From contig JAMZAV010003232.1 in NCBI GenBank assembly GCA_024449915.1, positions 45,232 to 109,231 of the forward strand: a stretch of 64,000 bases of DNA, written 5' to 3'. Shown here piece after piece: positions 11,388-22,436 of this stretch. This stretch comes from Sweltsa coloradensis. Its lineage: Eukaryota > Arthropoda > Insecta > Plecoptera > Chloroperlidae. The notes under the pieces were generated by a model. The model was not told the DNA's origin, searched no databases, and worked only from the letters and a program-made list of their open reading frames with translations. A program made the position numbers and the translations under genes. Numbering within the stretch: position 1 is the stretch's first letter; every line of letters begins with the position of its first letter.

Positions 11388-12161
11388 TTGGATGAGCGTA
11401 GCGAGCGAAGCGAATATTCCATTTCACTACACTGGAGAAAAAAATCCGGAATGTTTTTTTTTTTCTTTCTTTTTCTTTTTTTTTTGTATTTTTGTGTGTC
11501 TGTGAACACGATTCCGGCTAAACCAATACTCCAATTGCGATGAAATTTTATGGAGGTCTATGAAATCTCTGAACGAAGAACTGCACGGGGGGAAAAATTG
11601 ATCGAAAAATTATTTCTTATGAAAATCGCAATTTTAAGATTTTTTTTCGATTTTTAACAAAATTCTTCGATTTATAACACCTGCATGCTTTGTCCGATTG
11701 TAATAATTTTTTCACACAACCTTTATTTTATGAATTGATATATCCGTGTGAATTTTGAGCGTTATCGAAATATAAATTTCTTTAAAATCGCAATTTTTTG
11801 AATTTTTTTGATTTTCAAATTTCTTTGGCTTATAGCACCTACATGCTTTATCCGATCGTAATGATTTTTTCACAGAACCTTAATTTCATGAATTTATATA
11901 TTCGTGTGAAATTTGAGCGCAATCGAAAAATTATTTGTTATGAAAATCGAAATTTTACGATTTTTTCTTTTTTTAAATTACGAATAATTAAAAAAAATTA
12001 AAATGAAAGTTTATTTTTTATTTAATTTAAATTAATTTTTAAAAAAATCAACTAAGTAATGATTTTTTCACAGTACAACAGAAAATCCGCATAACACTTA
12101 ACAACTCAATGCACCAATTACGCTCATCCAACAACGCGGCGGGACTTAAGCGTTTTCCTAG
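11388..12161 (+). mobile_element. Helentron-associated (HINE/DINE-1-like) non-autonomous element, copy a
   Basis: In this orientation the 5' end is TTGGATGAGCG (11388-11398) and its inverted copy CGCTCATCCAA is subterminal at 12121-12131. It is followed by a short hairpin, AACGC, 12-nt loop, GCGTT (12133-12154), and the 3' end TTCCTAG. A T precedes and follows the element. Inside are about three ~140-bp tandem units that share 'tttataacacc...atgctttgtccgat...aatttttt-cacag-aacctt'. There is no coding capacity. Subterminal inverted repeats, internal tandem repeats, 3' hairpin and T-rich junctions without duplication are the published hallmarks of Helentron-derived elements. Copies at 13717, 14682, 16463 and 60871 share the ends. 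Confidence 0.75.
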
Positions 12162-12929
12162 TTTTCCAAAATAACCTTGATGTACGGATTGTTTCGTCCG
12201 TCAAAGTCGTTGTTAGATGAGTGCACGAGCCAGGGGTTGAGCACCCGTTAAAATTTAAATTTGAGTAACACACAATGTAACACAATGCGCTATAGAAGTC
12301 AATAGTATTCATTCATAACATTGTTCGCTTCTCGATGACGTCATATAGTTAAATTTACAACAAAAGAAGTGGAATGAGAAATCGTAAACCTAAGAAGACA
12401 TTTGAAACTAACGACATTTTTCTATCGCGATAAAAATAACTCTTTTTGCATATTATTTCACTCATAAAATCGTAATTGAAATAAAATAAGTTTCTAGTAT
12501 AAGCGTACCTAAAGTGCAATAATATAGCTTCACCTTATTTGATATTTCACAGGGTTCACAGCGTAATCAGTTTGTTTAATAATGTATTTACTTTAAATAG
12601 TGCTATGTAATTAGCAATTCACCACCATAATATAGTTATTTCGTCATGTTTTAACTGCACTCGGACTCTGTAAACGATGTTTTACTGCAACTATCTGCGA
12701 CCTAAAAGCTCCAAAAATTAATGTGAACTGACCCATTTTAGTAAATTTCAACCTAAATTTTTGTAACGACGAAGCATACAGGCCAACATATTCGTTTTAC
12801 CTAGGTGACTGTCGAATTGTATATGTGTAATTACCTATTTACTACAGACATTTTGGGATTAATATTTAAATCACGTTAATTTTGCTCCCCTGCCCCCCCA
12901 CCCCGGTTCCTACGCCACTGAGTAATTCC
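12162..12929. other. Stretch without genes, one hAT-like terminus
   Basis: AT-rich. At 12205-12222 a variant HINE end (GTCGTTGTTAGATGAGTG) appears in opposite orientation. At about 12903-12919 lies TTCCTACGCCACTG, the inverted form of a hAT-like CAGTGGCGTAGG terminus; no partner end or octamer duplication was found. Nothing else is recognised. Confidence 0.5.
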
Positions 12930-13610
12930 ACCCATCGAAAGCCTCCTCATTCGCATCTCAACTAAGAGCATTGCCTGCTCTGACGCCATCAAGTTCCTGG
13001 GTCTACATATGACTGACACCCTTGATTGGACAGACCACATAGACGCTGTTTGCTCAAAGATAAAGAGTGGTTGTTTCCTCCTCAGAAGAATAAAAGCCCT
13101 AGTCAGCCACAACGTCCTTATTCTCATATACCATGCTCACATCCACTCACACATATCATACGGACTTATTTTCTGGAGAAACTCGCCACAAGCTATAAGA
13201 TTTTTGCGATTACAAAAACGGGCCATTCGAATTATAGTAGGAGCCTCTTGGCGTACCTCATGCAGACATATCTTCCCTACCCAAAAAATCTTGACCTTAG
13301 CAAGTACTTTGATACAACTTGCAGCAGTCTTTATTAAATCAAACCCTCACCTCTTCAAATAAAACTCAATTATTGATGACCATGATACACGATCGCAATA
13401 AAAAATTCATGTCCCAACTCACAATACAACGCGTTTCTCCAAAGGACCTCATTACCAATGTCTAACAATCTACAATCATCTACCCCCAGAAATTAAAAAT
13501 ATACAATCACTAGACTCTTTTAAATATACATTGAAATCATTTCTAATAAAGCATTGCTTCTACACCATTAATGAATACCTTCATCCAGCCATCTTTTTAC
13601 TTAATTTAGT
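12930..13610 (+). pseudogene. LINE reverse transcriptase thumb fragment (CR1/Jockey-like)
   Basis: From about 12985 the frame reads FLGLHMTDTLDWTDHIDAVC and ALVSHNVLILIYHAHIHSHI, then SYGLIFW, LQKRAIRIIVGA and FPTQKILTLASTLI. This is the standard C-terminal part of LINE reverse transcriptases: the 'LG..D..L.W..HI', 'YHSHI.SHL.YG..WG' and 'QKRAIR.I' blocks. After a stop near 13362 a second frame gives YNHLPPEIKNIQSLDSFKY and CFYTINEYL, the C-terminus. The catalytic palm lies upstream and is missing. Stops and shifts make it a dead fragment, about 680 bp long. Confidence 0.85.
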
Positions 13611-13716
13611 GCGCCCGGACATACAAATAACCCACCCATAGCTTTATAAACACAACTTTCCTCCACACTCCTACCACTTCTATGTACATACTTTAATATA
13701 ATACAATTCAATACAA

Positions 13717-14465
13717 CTAGGAAAACGCTTAAGTCCCGCCGTGTTGATGGATGAGCGTTTTTGTAATTTTTTAGTTTGCGAAGGACCACTTTTCCTTTGC
13801 AAGTGCTTTTTGAATGCATTGTAGGTGATTGTTGTCATGTTTCTATTGTTACTTGTTAATTGTAATTATAAATCTAAAAAAACTCATATTAAAAACTTTA
13901 TATCTATGGATTCTATTTAACTTTTTCAACTTTTTCTTTCAAAAGGTACTACATCACCATAACCTCAATGTCCATGTGAAATCTGAACGTTGTAGCCCCA
14001 CCCGTTTGGTCAGAATCGGCCCAAATGTCACGAAAATATCGCACTAAAAATTGAAAAACTAATATTTAAACCTTTATTTCTATGGATTCTAGCTAACTTT
14101 TTCAACTTTTTCTTTCAAAAGGTACTACATCACCATAACCTTAATGTCCATGTGAAATATGAACGTTGTAGCCACACTCGTTTGATCAGAATCGGACGAA
14201 ATGTCACGAAAATATCGCATTAAAAATCGAAAAAAAATCGTAAAAGTACGATATTCATGAGAAATATTTCTTCGGTTGTACCCAAAAACGTGGCACGTCT
14301 AAGTTCAGAGATTTCGAAGGTCCCCTTCAATTTTCATCAAGATCGCTTATGCCGTTTGCCCGGAATCGTGCGAACAAACAGACAAAAAAAAACAAACACA
14401 AAAAAACAACCGAGCTAAATTTTTGGGGGGTCAGTGAAATTGAAGTCTTCCCTTCGCTCATCCAA
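13717..14465 (-). mobile_element. HINE/DINE-1-like element, copy b
   Basis: In plus orientation it starts CTAGGAAAACGC and ends CGCTCATCCAA; the element itself reads on the minus strand. Two tandem units of about 175-185 bp (about 13875-14052 and 14053-14240) share 'ctttatttctatggattct...tcaactttttctttcaaaaggtactacatcacc'. The region near the functional 5' end differs from copy a, making copies b-d a second subfamily with the same ends. Flanks are T on both sides of the element in its own orientation. No protein coding is seen. Confidence 0.75.
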
Positions 14466-14681
14466 TAATAACTCTTAACTATAGGCTATACCAAAGACTA
14501 ATCTTTGGCTATACCTTGTGATTAAAATCGACCCCAGTAACACTCTGTCAATCATCCTAGTGAAAGGGAACTGATGGTTTTGTGCACAATACAAATGTAA
14601 ATAATCCCCATTACCTGTAATGGATTCTCCATCTCGGTCGGTATTGACAGTTTAAAACCACATGGACCTTGGTTGGAACCA

Positions 14682-15444
14682 CTAGGAAAACGCTAAAGTC
14701 CCGCCGCGTTGATGGATGAGCGTTTTTGTAAGTTTTTAGTTTGAGTGGGACCACTTTTCCTTTGCAAGTGCTTTGTGAATGCATTGTAGGTGATTGTTGT
14801 CGAGTTTCAAATGTTACTTGTTAATGGTTATTATAAACCTAAAAAAACTCATATCAAACCTTATTCTATGGATTCGGCTAACTTTTTCAACTTATTCTTT
14901 CAAAAGGTACTACATCACCATAACCTTAATGTTCATGTGAAATATGAACGTTGTTGCCCACCCGTTTGGTCAGAATCGGCCCAAATGTCACGAAAATATC
15001 GCACTAAAAATCGAAAAAAAATCGTAAAAGTACGTTTATTTTATGGGTTCTGGTTACCTTTTTCAACTTTTTTTTCACAAGGTACTACATCACCATAACC
15101 TTAATGTCCATGTAAAATATGAACTTTGTAGCCCCACCCGTTTGGTCAGAATCGGCCCAAATGTCACGAAAATATCGCACTAAAAATCGAAAAAAATCGT
15201 AAAAGTGCGATATTCATGAGAAATATTTCTTCGATTGTACCCAAAAACGTGGCACGTCTAAGTTCAGAGATTTCGAAGGTCCTGTCAAATTTTCATCAAG
15301 ATCGCTTATGCCGTTTGCCCGGAATCGTGCGAACAAACAGACAAAAAAAAAAAAAAAACAAAAAAAACAAAAAAACATTGGAGCTAAATTTTTTGAGGGG
15401 TCAGTGAAATTGAAGTTTTCGCTTCGCTCGCTACGCTCATCCAA
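14682..15444 (-). mobile_element. HINE/DINE-1-like element, copy c
   Basis: Same termini as copy b (CTAGGAAAACGC at 14682, CGCTCATCCAA ending 15444) and the same two internal tandem units. Only 216 bp separate it from copy b in the same orientation. Its 5' region contains the direct/inverted motif GCTTCGCTCGCTACGCTCAT. It carries an A-run of about 15-20 bases around 15344-15376 that varies between copies. No coding capacity. Confidence 0.75.
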
Positions 15445-16462
15445 TTATAAGTGAGATACATATTTAGTTAAAAAATATAAGAATTATTTCCGTTGGTATA
15501 TTCTTACAATGGTAAGACAGTTTCAAACTACAAAGACATTTGATGGCAAGGAAATGTGGTGCCAGCCTGTATTTGAGAAGTCCTCCTTTTTGTAATGGTG
15601 TGTCCACCCAATTTGCTGGTATATAAATGAAGATTTAAAAATGGTTGACTTTTTATTAGTTTCAACAAAGAAGGCAGGAGGCCTCCATACAACCTGCGTC
15701 TTTTCAGTTTGGTGATTGACAAGAGTGTTACTTGGGTCGACACTGGTCGACACAAGGTGTAGGCTATTCATTTTCTCTAAATAGATAAGAGTTATACTTG
15801 TTGATTCTTGCGATCGGGGAAGGTGTGCCCGCAAGGCATAAACTACGGCGACCGACGAAGGGTAACAAAAGACTTAAGTCACAGCAAACTCATTCATTCT
15901 AAACCACCTGCAAAGAAAGACGACCTCCAAAATTGCGACGTAGAGACCTGTCGAGAGTCGACCTAAAGCATCCGCACACACTACGAAATGTTGTTTATTA
16001 GTTACCATACATACTCAAACAAAAGCAGTAATGAATAAACGATAAGCGAAAATATTAAATCACATGTATTGTATTTTGACGACTTGAATAAAAAATTTTT
16101 TTCGCGTCGTACTCGTAACAGTAAATAAAATTCATTATTCAAAGATATCTGTCGAGTTTCAGGACACTCCTTGTAAACAGACCTATCCGTTTACACAATT
16201 TATATTATTCATTTAGGGCCCTAAATAAATTAAAATCGCGCCAATGTCGTTCATAATGATATGATATCAGTCGTCGTGATGTCTGGGCGTGATAGTTATT
16301 TTGCATTTACAAATTTTGGGCTACAACGTAAACCTTTATTTCTTCGTTTCTGCATTGTATTTACTATAATTAAGCTATAAACAAAAATAAAATAAAAATT
16401 ATCTATAATCGAAAGGGTGACTACATTTTCTATTGGAAATATCGAACGATGATATTTTAAAA
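15445..16462. other. Gene-poor stretch with one unassigned 103-codon frame
   Basis: Between HINE copies c and d. A minus-strand frame of 103 codons (15523-15834) starts with ATG and contains VDPSNTLVNHQTEKTQVVWR and GWTHHYKKEDFSNTGWHHI. It matches no family I recognise, and no splice sites or promoter support it. The remainder is AT-rich, and I see nothing else in it. Confidence 0.4.
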
Positions 16463-17242
16463 TAGGAAAACGCTAAAGTCCCGCCGCGTTGATGAATGAG
16501 CGTTTTTGTAAGTTTTTAGTTTGCGTGGGACCACTTTTCCTTTGCAAGTGCTTTGTGAATGCATTGTAGGTGATTGTTGTCAAGTTTCTATTGTTACTTG
16601 TTAATTGTTGTTACAAACCTAAAAAAAAACTCATATTAAAACCTTTATTTCTATGGATTCTGGCTAACTTTTTCAACTTTTTCTTTCAAAAGGTACTATA
16701 TAGCACCATAACTTTTATGTCCATGTGAAATATGAACGTTGTAGCACCACCCGTTTGGTCAGAATCGACCCAAATATGACAGAAATATTGCACTAAAAAT
16801 CGAAAAACTCTTATTAAAACCTTTATTTCTATGGATTCTGGCTAACTTTTTCAACTTTTTCTTTCAAAAGGTACTACATCATCATAATCTTAATGTCCAT
16901 GTGAAATATGAACGTTGCAGCCCCACCCGTTTGGTCAGAATCGGCCCAAATGTCACGAAAATATCGCACTAAAAATCGAAAAAAATCGTAAAAGTACGAT
17001 ATATTCACGCGAAATATTTCTTCGATTGTACCCAAAAACGTAGCAGGTCTAAGTTCAGAGGTTTCGAAAGTCGTGTCAAAATTTTATCAAGATCGCATAT
17101 GCCGTTTGCCCGGAATCGTGCGAACCAACAGACAGAAAAAAAAAACAAAAAAACAAAACAAAACAAAACAAAAACATCGGAGCTAAATTTTTTGAGGGGT
17201 CGTGAAATTGAAGTTTTCGCTTCGCTCGCTACGCTCATCCAA
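16463..17242 (-). mobile_element. HINE/DINE-1-like element, copy d
   Basis: Plus orientation starts TAGGAAAACGC (the C of CTAG is not conserved here) and ends CGCTCATCCAA at 17242. Two tandem units of about 180 bp occupy roughly 16625-16990, with the same 'cccgtttggtcagaatcg' core as copies b and c. Orientation equals that of b and c. No coding capacity. Confidence 0.72.
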
Positions 17243-18339
17243 AAATGATACCCTTTTACCGGCTGATGACGTGATCGAGATTGAAAGTCTCAAAAAGGAA
17301 ACCAAATTTTTCCTCGAAAGCTGGTTGTGAATTCTAATTGAACTTCCATGATCGCGGAAAGTCAAATATATCGATCACACAAGACACCTTATTGAATATC
17401 GGAGGCATGGCAGTGCGCATAAGGGTGGACAATATCATTATGACACATAATTACATAACACATCGAATAAGTTGTACAATAAAACCACCACCCCAGTCGG
17501 GCACGGAATGCGCTTGAAGGAGTGAGAGGCTCCTATAATTAATGCATACTTTAAATCAGTAGGCCTGTGTGTTTTTACGATAATAACATGACTCATTTTT
17601 GAAAAAAAAGATAGTCATTTCGATAATATTTTCGTTGTCGATTATCGAAAAGTTATTGAATATTGATCATCGGACGATAACATAAATTATCGTCGTGTGC
17701 ACGCGTGCACCCCTACTAGGCCGCTTCGCGAACGCTTTTTCCAGTCGCGTTGATGGATGAGCTTTTTTGGAATATTTAAGTCCAATAAGGGCAATCCCTA
17801 GACCCAAATATGATTTCTAAAGAATGCAGTAAAGACGTCTGAAAAGTAAGTAGAATGTAAGAGGGGCTTAATAAAAGAGCGGATTATTTATTTTGCGCGT
17901 GCTAAAACGAACACTACTTGCCAGTAAATAATGGAACAAACCGTTCACACAAAATACAAAACAAATATGATATTATTTTAGAAATTAAACAAATAGGTAA
18001 TATGTGCGTGTAGACAATTAATAAATGATTATTTTTAAGCTCTGGAATAGGCTCCCAATATTTTCTGTAACATGAGGAAATCTTGGAAACAACTCCCTTC
18101 TCCACAAAAAAAAATATAATCCAACTTATTTATATTTTATTTTCATTGTTTTCCAAAGTACAAGAAGTTCCAACATCTATTTTGTTTTGAAGAACACTAT
18201 AACTGCCACGTTTATTTTGGTCAAAGGTACCGACTTTGCACACAAAAAAATTAAATGCGGGTGAGGATGAGTTACCAGTTATGCGTTTTGAAATGACCTC
18301 CACTTTAAATAATCACACAGTTTGTCTTTGTAGGCTTAC
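17243..18339. other. Intergenic stretch with a HINE end relic and a palindrome
   Basis: 17620-17690 is rich in TCGATAA/TTATCGA motifs on both strands. GTGCACGCGTGCAC at 17697-17710 is a perfect 14-bp palindrome followed by CCCCTA, reminiscent of a degraded hAT terminus. At 17736-17766 lies a short HINE end (CGCGTTGATGGATGAG). No genes are recognised. Confidence 0.5.
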
Positions 18340-18430
18340 CGTTTCTCTCGTCGTCCCCGCTGTAGTCGGGGAGCGGGTCCTCGCGGCTCGTCCCGCCGAC
18401 AGCCTCGGGCATGTTCTTTTGATGAGACAT
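18340..18430 (-). CDS. Candidate short coding exon of a host gene
   Basis: A 91-bp GC-rich block in AT-rich surroundings. On the minus strand a pyrimidine tract ending TTATTTCTTTCTAAAG immediately precedes ATG at 18430. The frame then reads MSHQKNMPEAVGGTSREDPL and PDYSGDDERN and meets a canonical donor, ACG|GTAAGCC. It could be a first coding exon (start at this ATG) or an internal exon (acceptor at AAAG). The composition jump and both splice signals favour a real exon. The acidic, glycine-containing peptide matches no family I recognise. The rest of the gene was not found. Confidence 0.4.
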
Positions 18431-19795
18431 CTTTAGAAAGAAATAACAACACAAATATTAAAACACGAAACGATTTAGTATCCACTATCATGGACGTCCA
18501 CACCGGGGAGGGGGAGAAACTAGAAAGGGAGATTGCGTAGGCCCTACTCAACTTTTTACGACTTCAATGAGATTGTGCCATATGCCAAAGTACATAAGCA
18601 ATCAAATTAAAAGAAAAATATATAAACATATTATTTTTAAATAATAAAAATAAAGTTGGGAAACGCCAAAGTGGTCGCTAGTCGAGGGATACAGCTGTGT
18701 TTCACTTTGGATTGAACTTCGAGTGTTGTTCAAAGTTTAAACGATATGCAATTTCACATAATTGTCAATTAAACATAGGCTTATTCTTTAGTCATAAAAC
18801 GCCATTATAGAATATAGAATTACTATGGAACACACAGCCCGTACGAAGTACGAGATAAGATTGCAATGCCTATGGTAAACCCTGCTGAATAACCCAGAAG
18901 AATTTTTGAGGCCATTGTGCGGGGAGATTCCGTATATTGGCCCGCCTGACATTCAAAACAGTATTTGCTAAAAATGTGTTCAAGAATTTCCAATTTATTA
19001 TTTCTTGTGAACATTAATGAAAATTAATCCTGAAATGCAGAATATTTATTTAGTAATGTAGTCCATATTACTTCTGGAAATTATACCTAGGCCTACATTA
19101 TTGTAGACCTACCCATAGCTTAGAATCAATTGTAAATATTTGTATTCTGTATTTATTACTATTTATACACTTTGTACATTACTTATATCATAACACAATG
19201 ACTACTCTAATATTCTATGTACCTCCTCCTATTCCTGCTGAATTTAAAAGAGAGGCTATACCGTTCGAGTACTTTCCCTAATTGGCAGATAAATGAGTTA
19301 AAAATGCAAGCAATCTGCAAGCCAATCTTCTGTTCTTGCTGAAACCTTGTTTTGCATTCCATGCAGATCCAGTATTCCTCAGCAGCTTAATTACTACCTT
19401 TTTTTATTTTTATTTTTCGGCTTCTACTTCTTCGTTAGCTAACCGCTAAGTACAAAAAGAGGACATTGCCCACATTTTATTATTACCACTTGTTTATATT
19501 ACTTATCACACAGTCCCTTTTGAAAAGTTAGGGTACAAGACAATGCTGTAATTTTTAGTTTATAGGTGCACTATTATTATCCAATATAGTTCATACTTGT
19601 TAACTTGACTGTTATGTTAATTAACATGCAATAATTTTTATTACTATAATTTTTTTTGTATTCTTTGGATAGTACACAAAATGGCTCATCTTCTTCTACA
19701 AAATTATCTCGTGAAGTCTTGGCCTCGAACACTTCCACAAAATTCTCTGTACTTAGATCGTTCTCATTCTGCTTCATTGCTGTCATTGATGTCAT
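18431..19795. other. Gene-poor stretch
   Basis: AT-rich DNA with short open frames only. 19400-19480 holds a T-rich run followed by unremarkable sequence. At 19577-19795 a minus-strand frame of 72 codons lies directly downstream of the hAT fragment and may be its frameshifted continuation, but it carries no recognisable motif. Nothing else is supported. Confidence 0.45.
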
Positions 19796-20345
19796 TTATT
19801 GGGGGTCCAATGTTATCGTCGCTTGTTGCTTTACAGAGATGTCTTGGGTCGAGTCCATAAAAAAACTAAACTTGCCTCCATTTTGTTTAATGGCTTTTTG
19901 TATGGCCTCCTGAATCATTTTCCCTATTATGTCGATGATTTTGTTGATTGTTGACTTGCTCAGGAGAGTCAGAAGGGGGACTCTACTTCTGCTTCCTGGG
20001 TGTTTGTCTTTTCTTGCTTGGCTCTTTTGAATGGCGTCCGCAACGTGTTTTGCCAGGACTACGTCATATTTTGAGTTCTTAACCAATTGAATTAAATAAC
20101 CATGTTTACAGGATTCTCCAATTTTGTATGCAGCTTCGGAATTAGCAGGACCACGAAAACTGCTACCCTGGTGTCTCATTGTAAAGATGAGATTGATTAT
20201 TCTGAGAGCAACATCTCGTCTGCTCTGGACCTGAATCTTTTGCAAATCTCGAACCTCTTTGTCGATCACCTGATTCATACAATTTTCACGTGAGAATGCG
20301 TGGAAAGCATCAGCTGCAATGGAATGATCGGAACTCCGCTCGTGA
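19796..20345 (-). pseudogene. hAT-superfamily transposase-like fragment (ZMYM-like)
   Basis: A minus-strand frame of 160 codons from the ATG at 20278, extended upstream without a stop to about 20345 (VDLHERSSDHSIAADAFHAF). Motifs: FRGPANSEA, then STINKIIDIIGKMI and FSFFMDSTQDISVKQQAT. The 'RGxxxSE', 'NEIIxxIG..+' and 'FSxxxDxTxDIS+xEQ' pattern is the start of the catalytic region of hAT-like transposases related to ZMYM/TTF-type proteins; the first catalytic aspartate would be in FMDST. The C-terminal dimerisation part is missing and the frame stops after TLDPQ. No terminal repeats were identified around it. Confidence 0.7.
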
Positions 20346-20631
20346 AGGTCTACAACTTTGTAGCAATTGCCAGATCTTATCGTATCTTATCTTATCAAGT
20401 CTTATCTTTGGGGACAGTACGGGTGTGTAATTTTACCACGCTAGCACAAACACCGTTATCTTTCAAATCGGCTTCACTAACCGTTCCTTATCCTACATAA
20501 ATGTGAAAGTCCAGGACAACACCGTCTCGCGATGCCAGCACAAAGTTATTTAGGCCAAGTTGTTTACGATTATTAATTCTCACACAATGAATATTGTTAT
20601 TTAATTGACGACTAGAAATGCCACCTCCCAC
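20346..20631. other. Stretch with TATC-rich repeats
   Basis: 20370-20410 shows irregular ATCTTATC repeats. No coding or structural feature is otherwise recognised. Confidence 0.4.
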
Positions 20632-20685
20632 TGACGTCACTGGTCACGTGACGAATCAAGATGGCGCCGTCAGTGGGGAAACTGA
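20632..20685 (+). promoter_or_regulatory. Promoter-like motif cluster: CRE, E-box, YY1-type site
   Basis: Within about 50 bp lie ACTGACGTCACTGG (CRE/ATF core TGACGTCA), GGTCACGTGACG (E-box CACGTG) and CAAGATGGCGCC (YY1-type initiator motif). All three are characteristic of proximal RNA polymerase II promoters in animals, and the block is GC-richer than its surroundings. No downstream first exon is obvious on either strand, so the gene served is unknown. The element could also be part of a repeat. Confidence 0.4.
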
Positions 20686-21296
20686 ACTCTGTTTTAGGCC
20701 TACCACATGCTAGGCTAGGCCTGGGCCTAGGTAAATCTCAAGATTGCCCCTGAAGCCCTGTCAACCAATCAATTTATAATTGATTGATTTTCCCTATAAT
20801 CAAGCAGGTAGCAATATTTTTCATATAGGCCTACAGCAAGATGTATGGCCCAGGTTTAGGCCTACAGTTAGCAATTTGTTGTTTGTTAGCAACTTGTTTG
20901 AGAAAAGCAAATCATCTTCCTAGTAACTTCACAAGTAAGCAGTAGTAATATTCCCAAACAATGGTTTATCAAACAAATACTGTTGGCGTAAGATAACTGT
21001 AATTGACTTGATTATTACGATTTACTTGCTTGAGAAAAGCATATCATCTTCCTAGTATGTTTACAAAACTTCACGAGGAAATTACAATAATATGTTCGTG
21101 AATATTAATTTATCTTTGGGTATTGTCTTTTCATTGTTACCGTAAAGCTAGTGGCATATGTTTGTAATGTAATAGATTGAGTTTTAATTTGTACATTTAG
21201 TAGCAACACAATGTAAAAGTTCATTTACGGTTACCGTTTTGTAATTTCACAAGTAAAATGTACTTGTAAATTCGCTAAAATTTGTTAGAGTGTACT
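20686..21296. other. Gene-poor stretch with GGCCTA-type words
   Basis: Contains several TAGGCCTA/AGGCCTAGG words (20695-20870) like those at 26.1-26.7 kb, and otherwise AT-rich sequence. No genes are seen. Confidence 0.4.
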
Positions 21297-21486
21297 GTTC
21301 AATGCGATTTTGGAAAACTTCCATGCACTAACCGTGCAGCATCGATATGACCTCGCCGCCCCGCACCTTTTTACTGCACTTTACACCTACACTCACTCCC
21401 AGCAAATTCTCGCGTTGACTGAAATCTCCTTGCATTTTTGTGTTGGGTTTGTTTTCTTGTAGTGGTTGTCTGTTCCGTCCAGAAAG
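21297..21486 (+). repeat. Relic of repeat family X
   Basis: 'gtgcagcatcgatatgacc' followed by 'tcgccgccccgcacctttt' and later 'gttgtctgttccgtccaga' match the copies at 33.7-34.15 kb and 38.8-39.2 kb, in the same order. A SINE-A copy begins exactly where family X stops (21487). Confidence 0.7.
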
Positions 21487-21766
21487 TCCAACTCGCAACC
21501 TTTTCGTGGTTTGGCCCGTGATTAGGGGAGTTTCACTCCCTGAAACTTATGGCGAGCTCTGGGTCGTCGTCGGGGAACTTTCCCCTTCCCTTTGACTTCC
21601 TCCCCGACGGCGACGACAATGACAACACGGACGGATGATGACACAGACAGAGACGACCATGACGTGGGGAAACCCTGCCCTCCCCATATGCTTGTGGCTG
21701 GTTCTGATCAGCACAGGCCTGTCCACCCCTTGTCCCCCCACGGCTCCCCTTACGTCCCTCCCCTTG
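21487..21766 (+). mobile_element. SINE-A copy 1 (3' tail missing)
   Basis: Shares with 31511-31858 and 62553-62898 the start TCCAACTCGCAACC, the core GTCGTCGTCGGGGAACTTTC and CCCCGACGGCGACGACAATG, and CTTGTGGCTGGTTCTGA. It breaks off after CCCTCCCCTT, before the usual 'gattagccaagttgcataaa' 3' end. The family name is mine; it ends in other copies with short AATC repeats as in SINEs mobilised by LINEs with simple tails. Confidence 0.8.
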
Positions 21767-22436
21767 GAAAGAAGTATAGTTTTCGCTAAGTACAAAGAGC
21801 TCGTTCTAGAGCTCTAATCACGAAGGATCACACGCCCACTTAACTTCTTCAAAAGAGCTTCTCAGCGGGTGCATGGACACAGGTCGTACTACTACTGTCG
21901 ACAAACAGGACAATAACATCGACCAACCATCAACACATTTTGCGCAGTCTATGCGCAAGCGAGAACAATGTTAAAAAACTACTAGGCCTCTATACTATGA
22001 TTGTCCGACATTCCATTGTAAAAACATTAGCACATCTTAGTGGGACTGTGGTTTACTAGTAAAGAAGTCTCTATTGTGTACAGGGCAAAAATATTTTTAA
22101 ATAGGATCTTTTTTGAAATTTTTAATAAAATTAAGAAACGACAAATTTTCCGGGACGCATTTATGAAACATCTCAATCTCGGCCTCGTCCATACGGTACC
22201 GTTTCGCCCGAGTTGACTACGATCGGACTACAATTACCAGAGATATTTTTAAAAAACATTGATTTTTGGATTTTCTGAAAATGACCAGCAACTTTTTATA
22301 AAAATTTCATAATTTTTTTTACAAATTCAAATTGTGACAAATCCTGGCTGTAGCCTTGGACGCGGCCCTGGAATTTCGCCTGCGTAATAAAGAACTTTCT
22401 TTTGACTACCTTCATCTTTCTAACAAACAACTGACC
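21767..22436. other. Gene-poor stretch
   Basis: AT-rich, with a few GC-rich words near 22170-22220. Nothing recognised. Confidence 0.4.

Noticed and set aside
12903..12919. Complete hAT element ending at CGCCACTG
   Set aside because: No matching left end or 8-bp duplication was found upstream.
15523..15834. Host gene of 103 codons
   Set aside because: Open frame only; no domain, splice site or promoter, and the overlapping second frame looks equally plausible.
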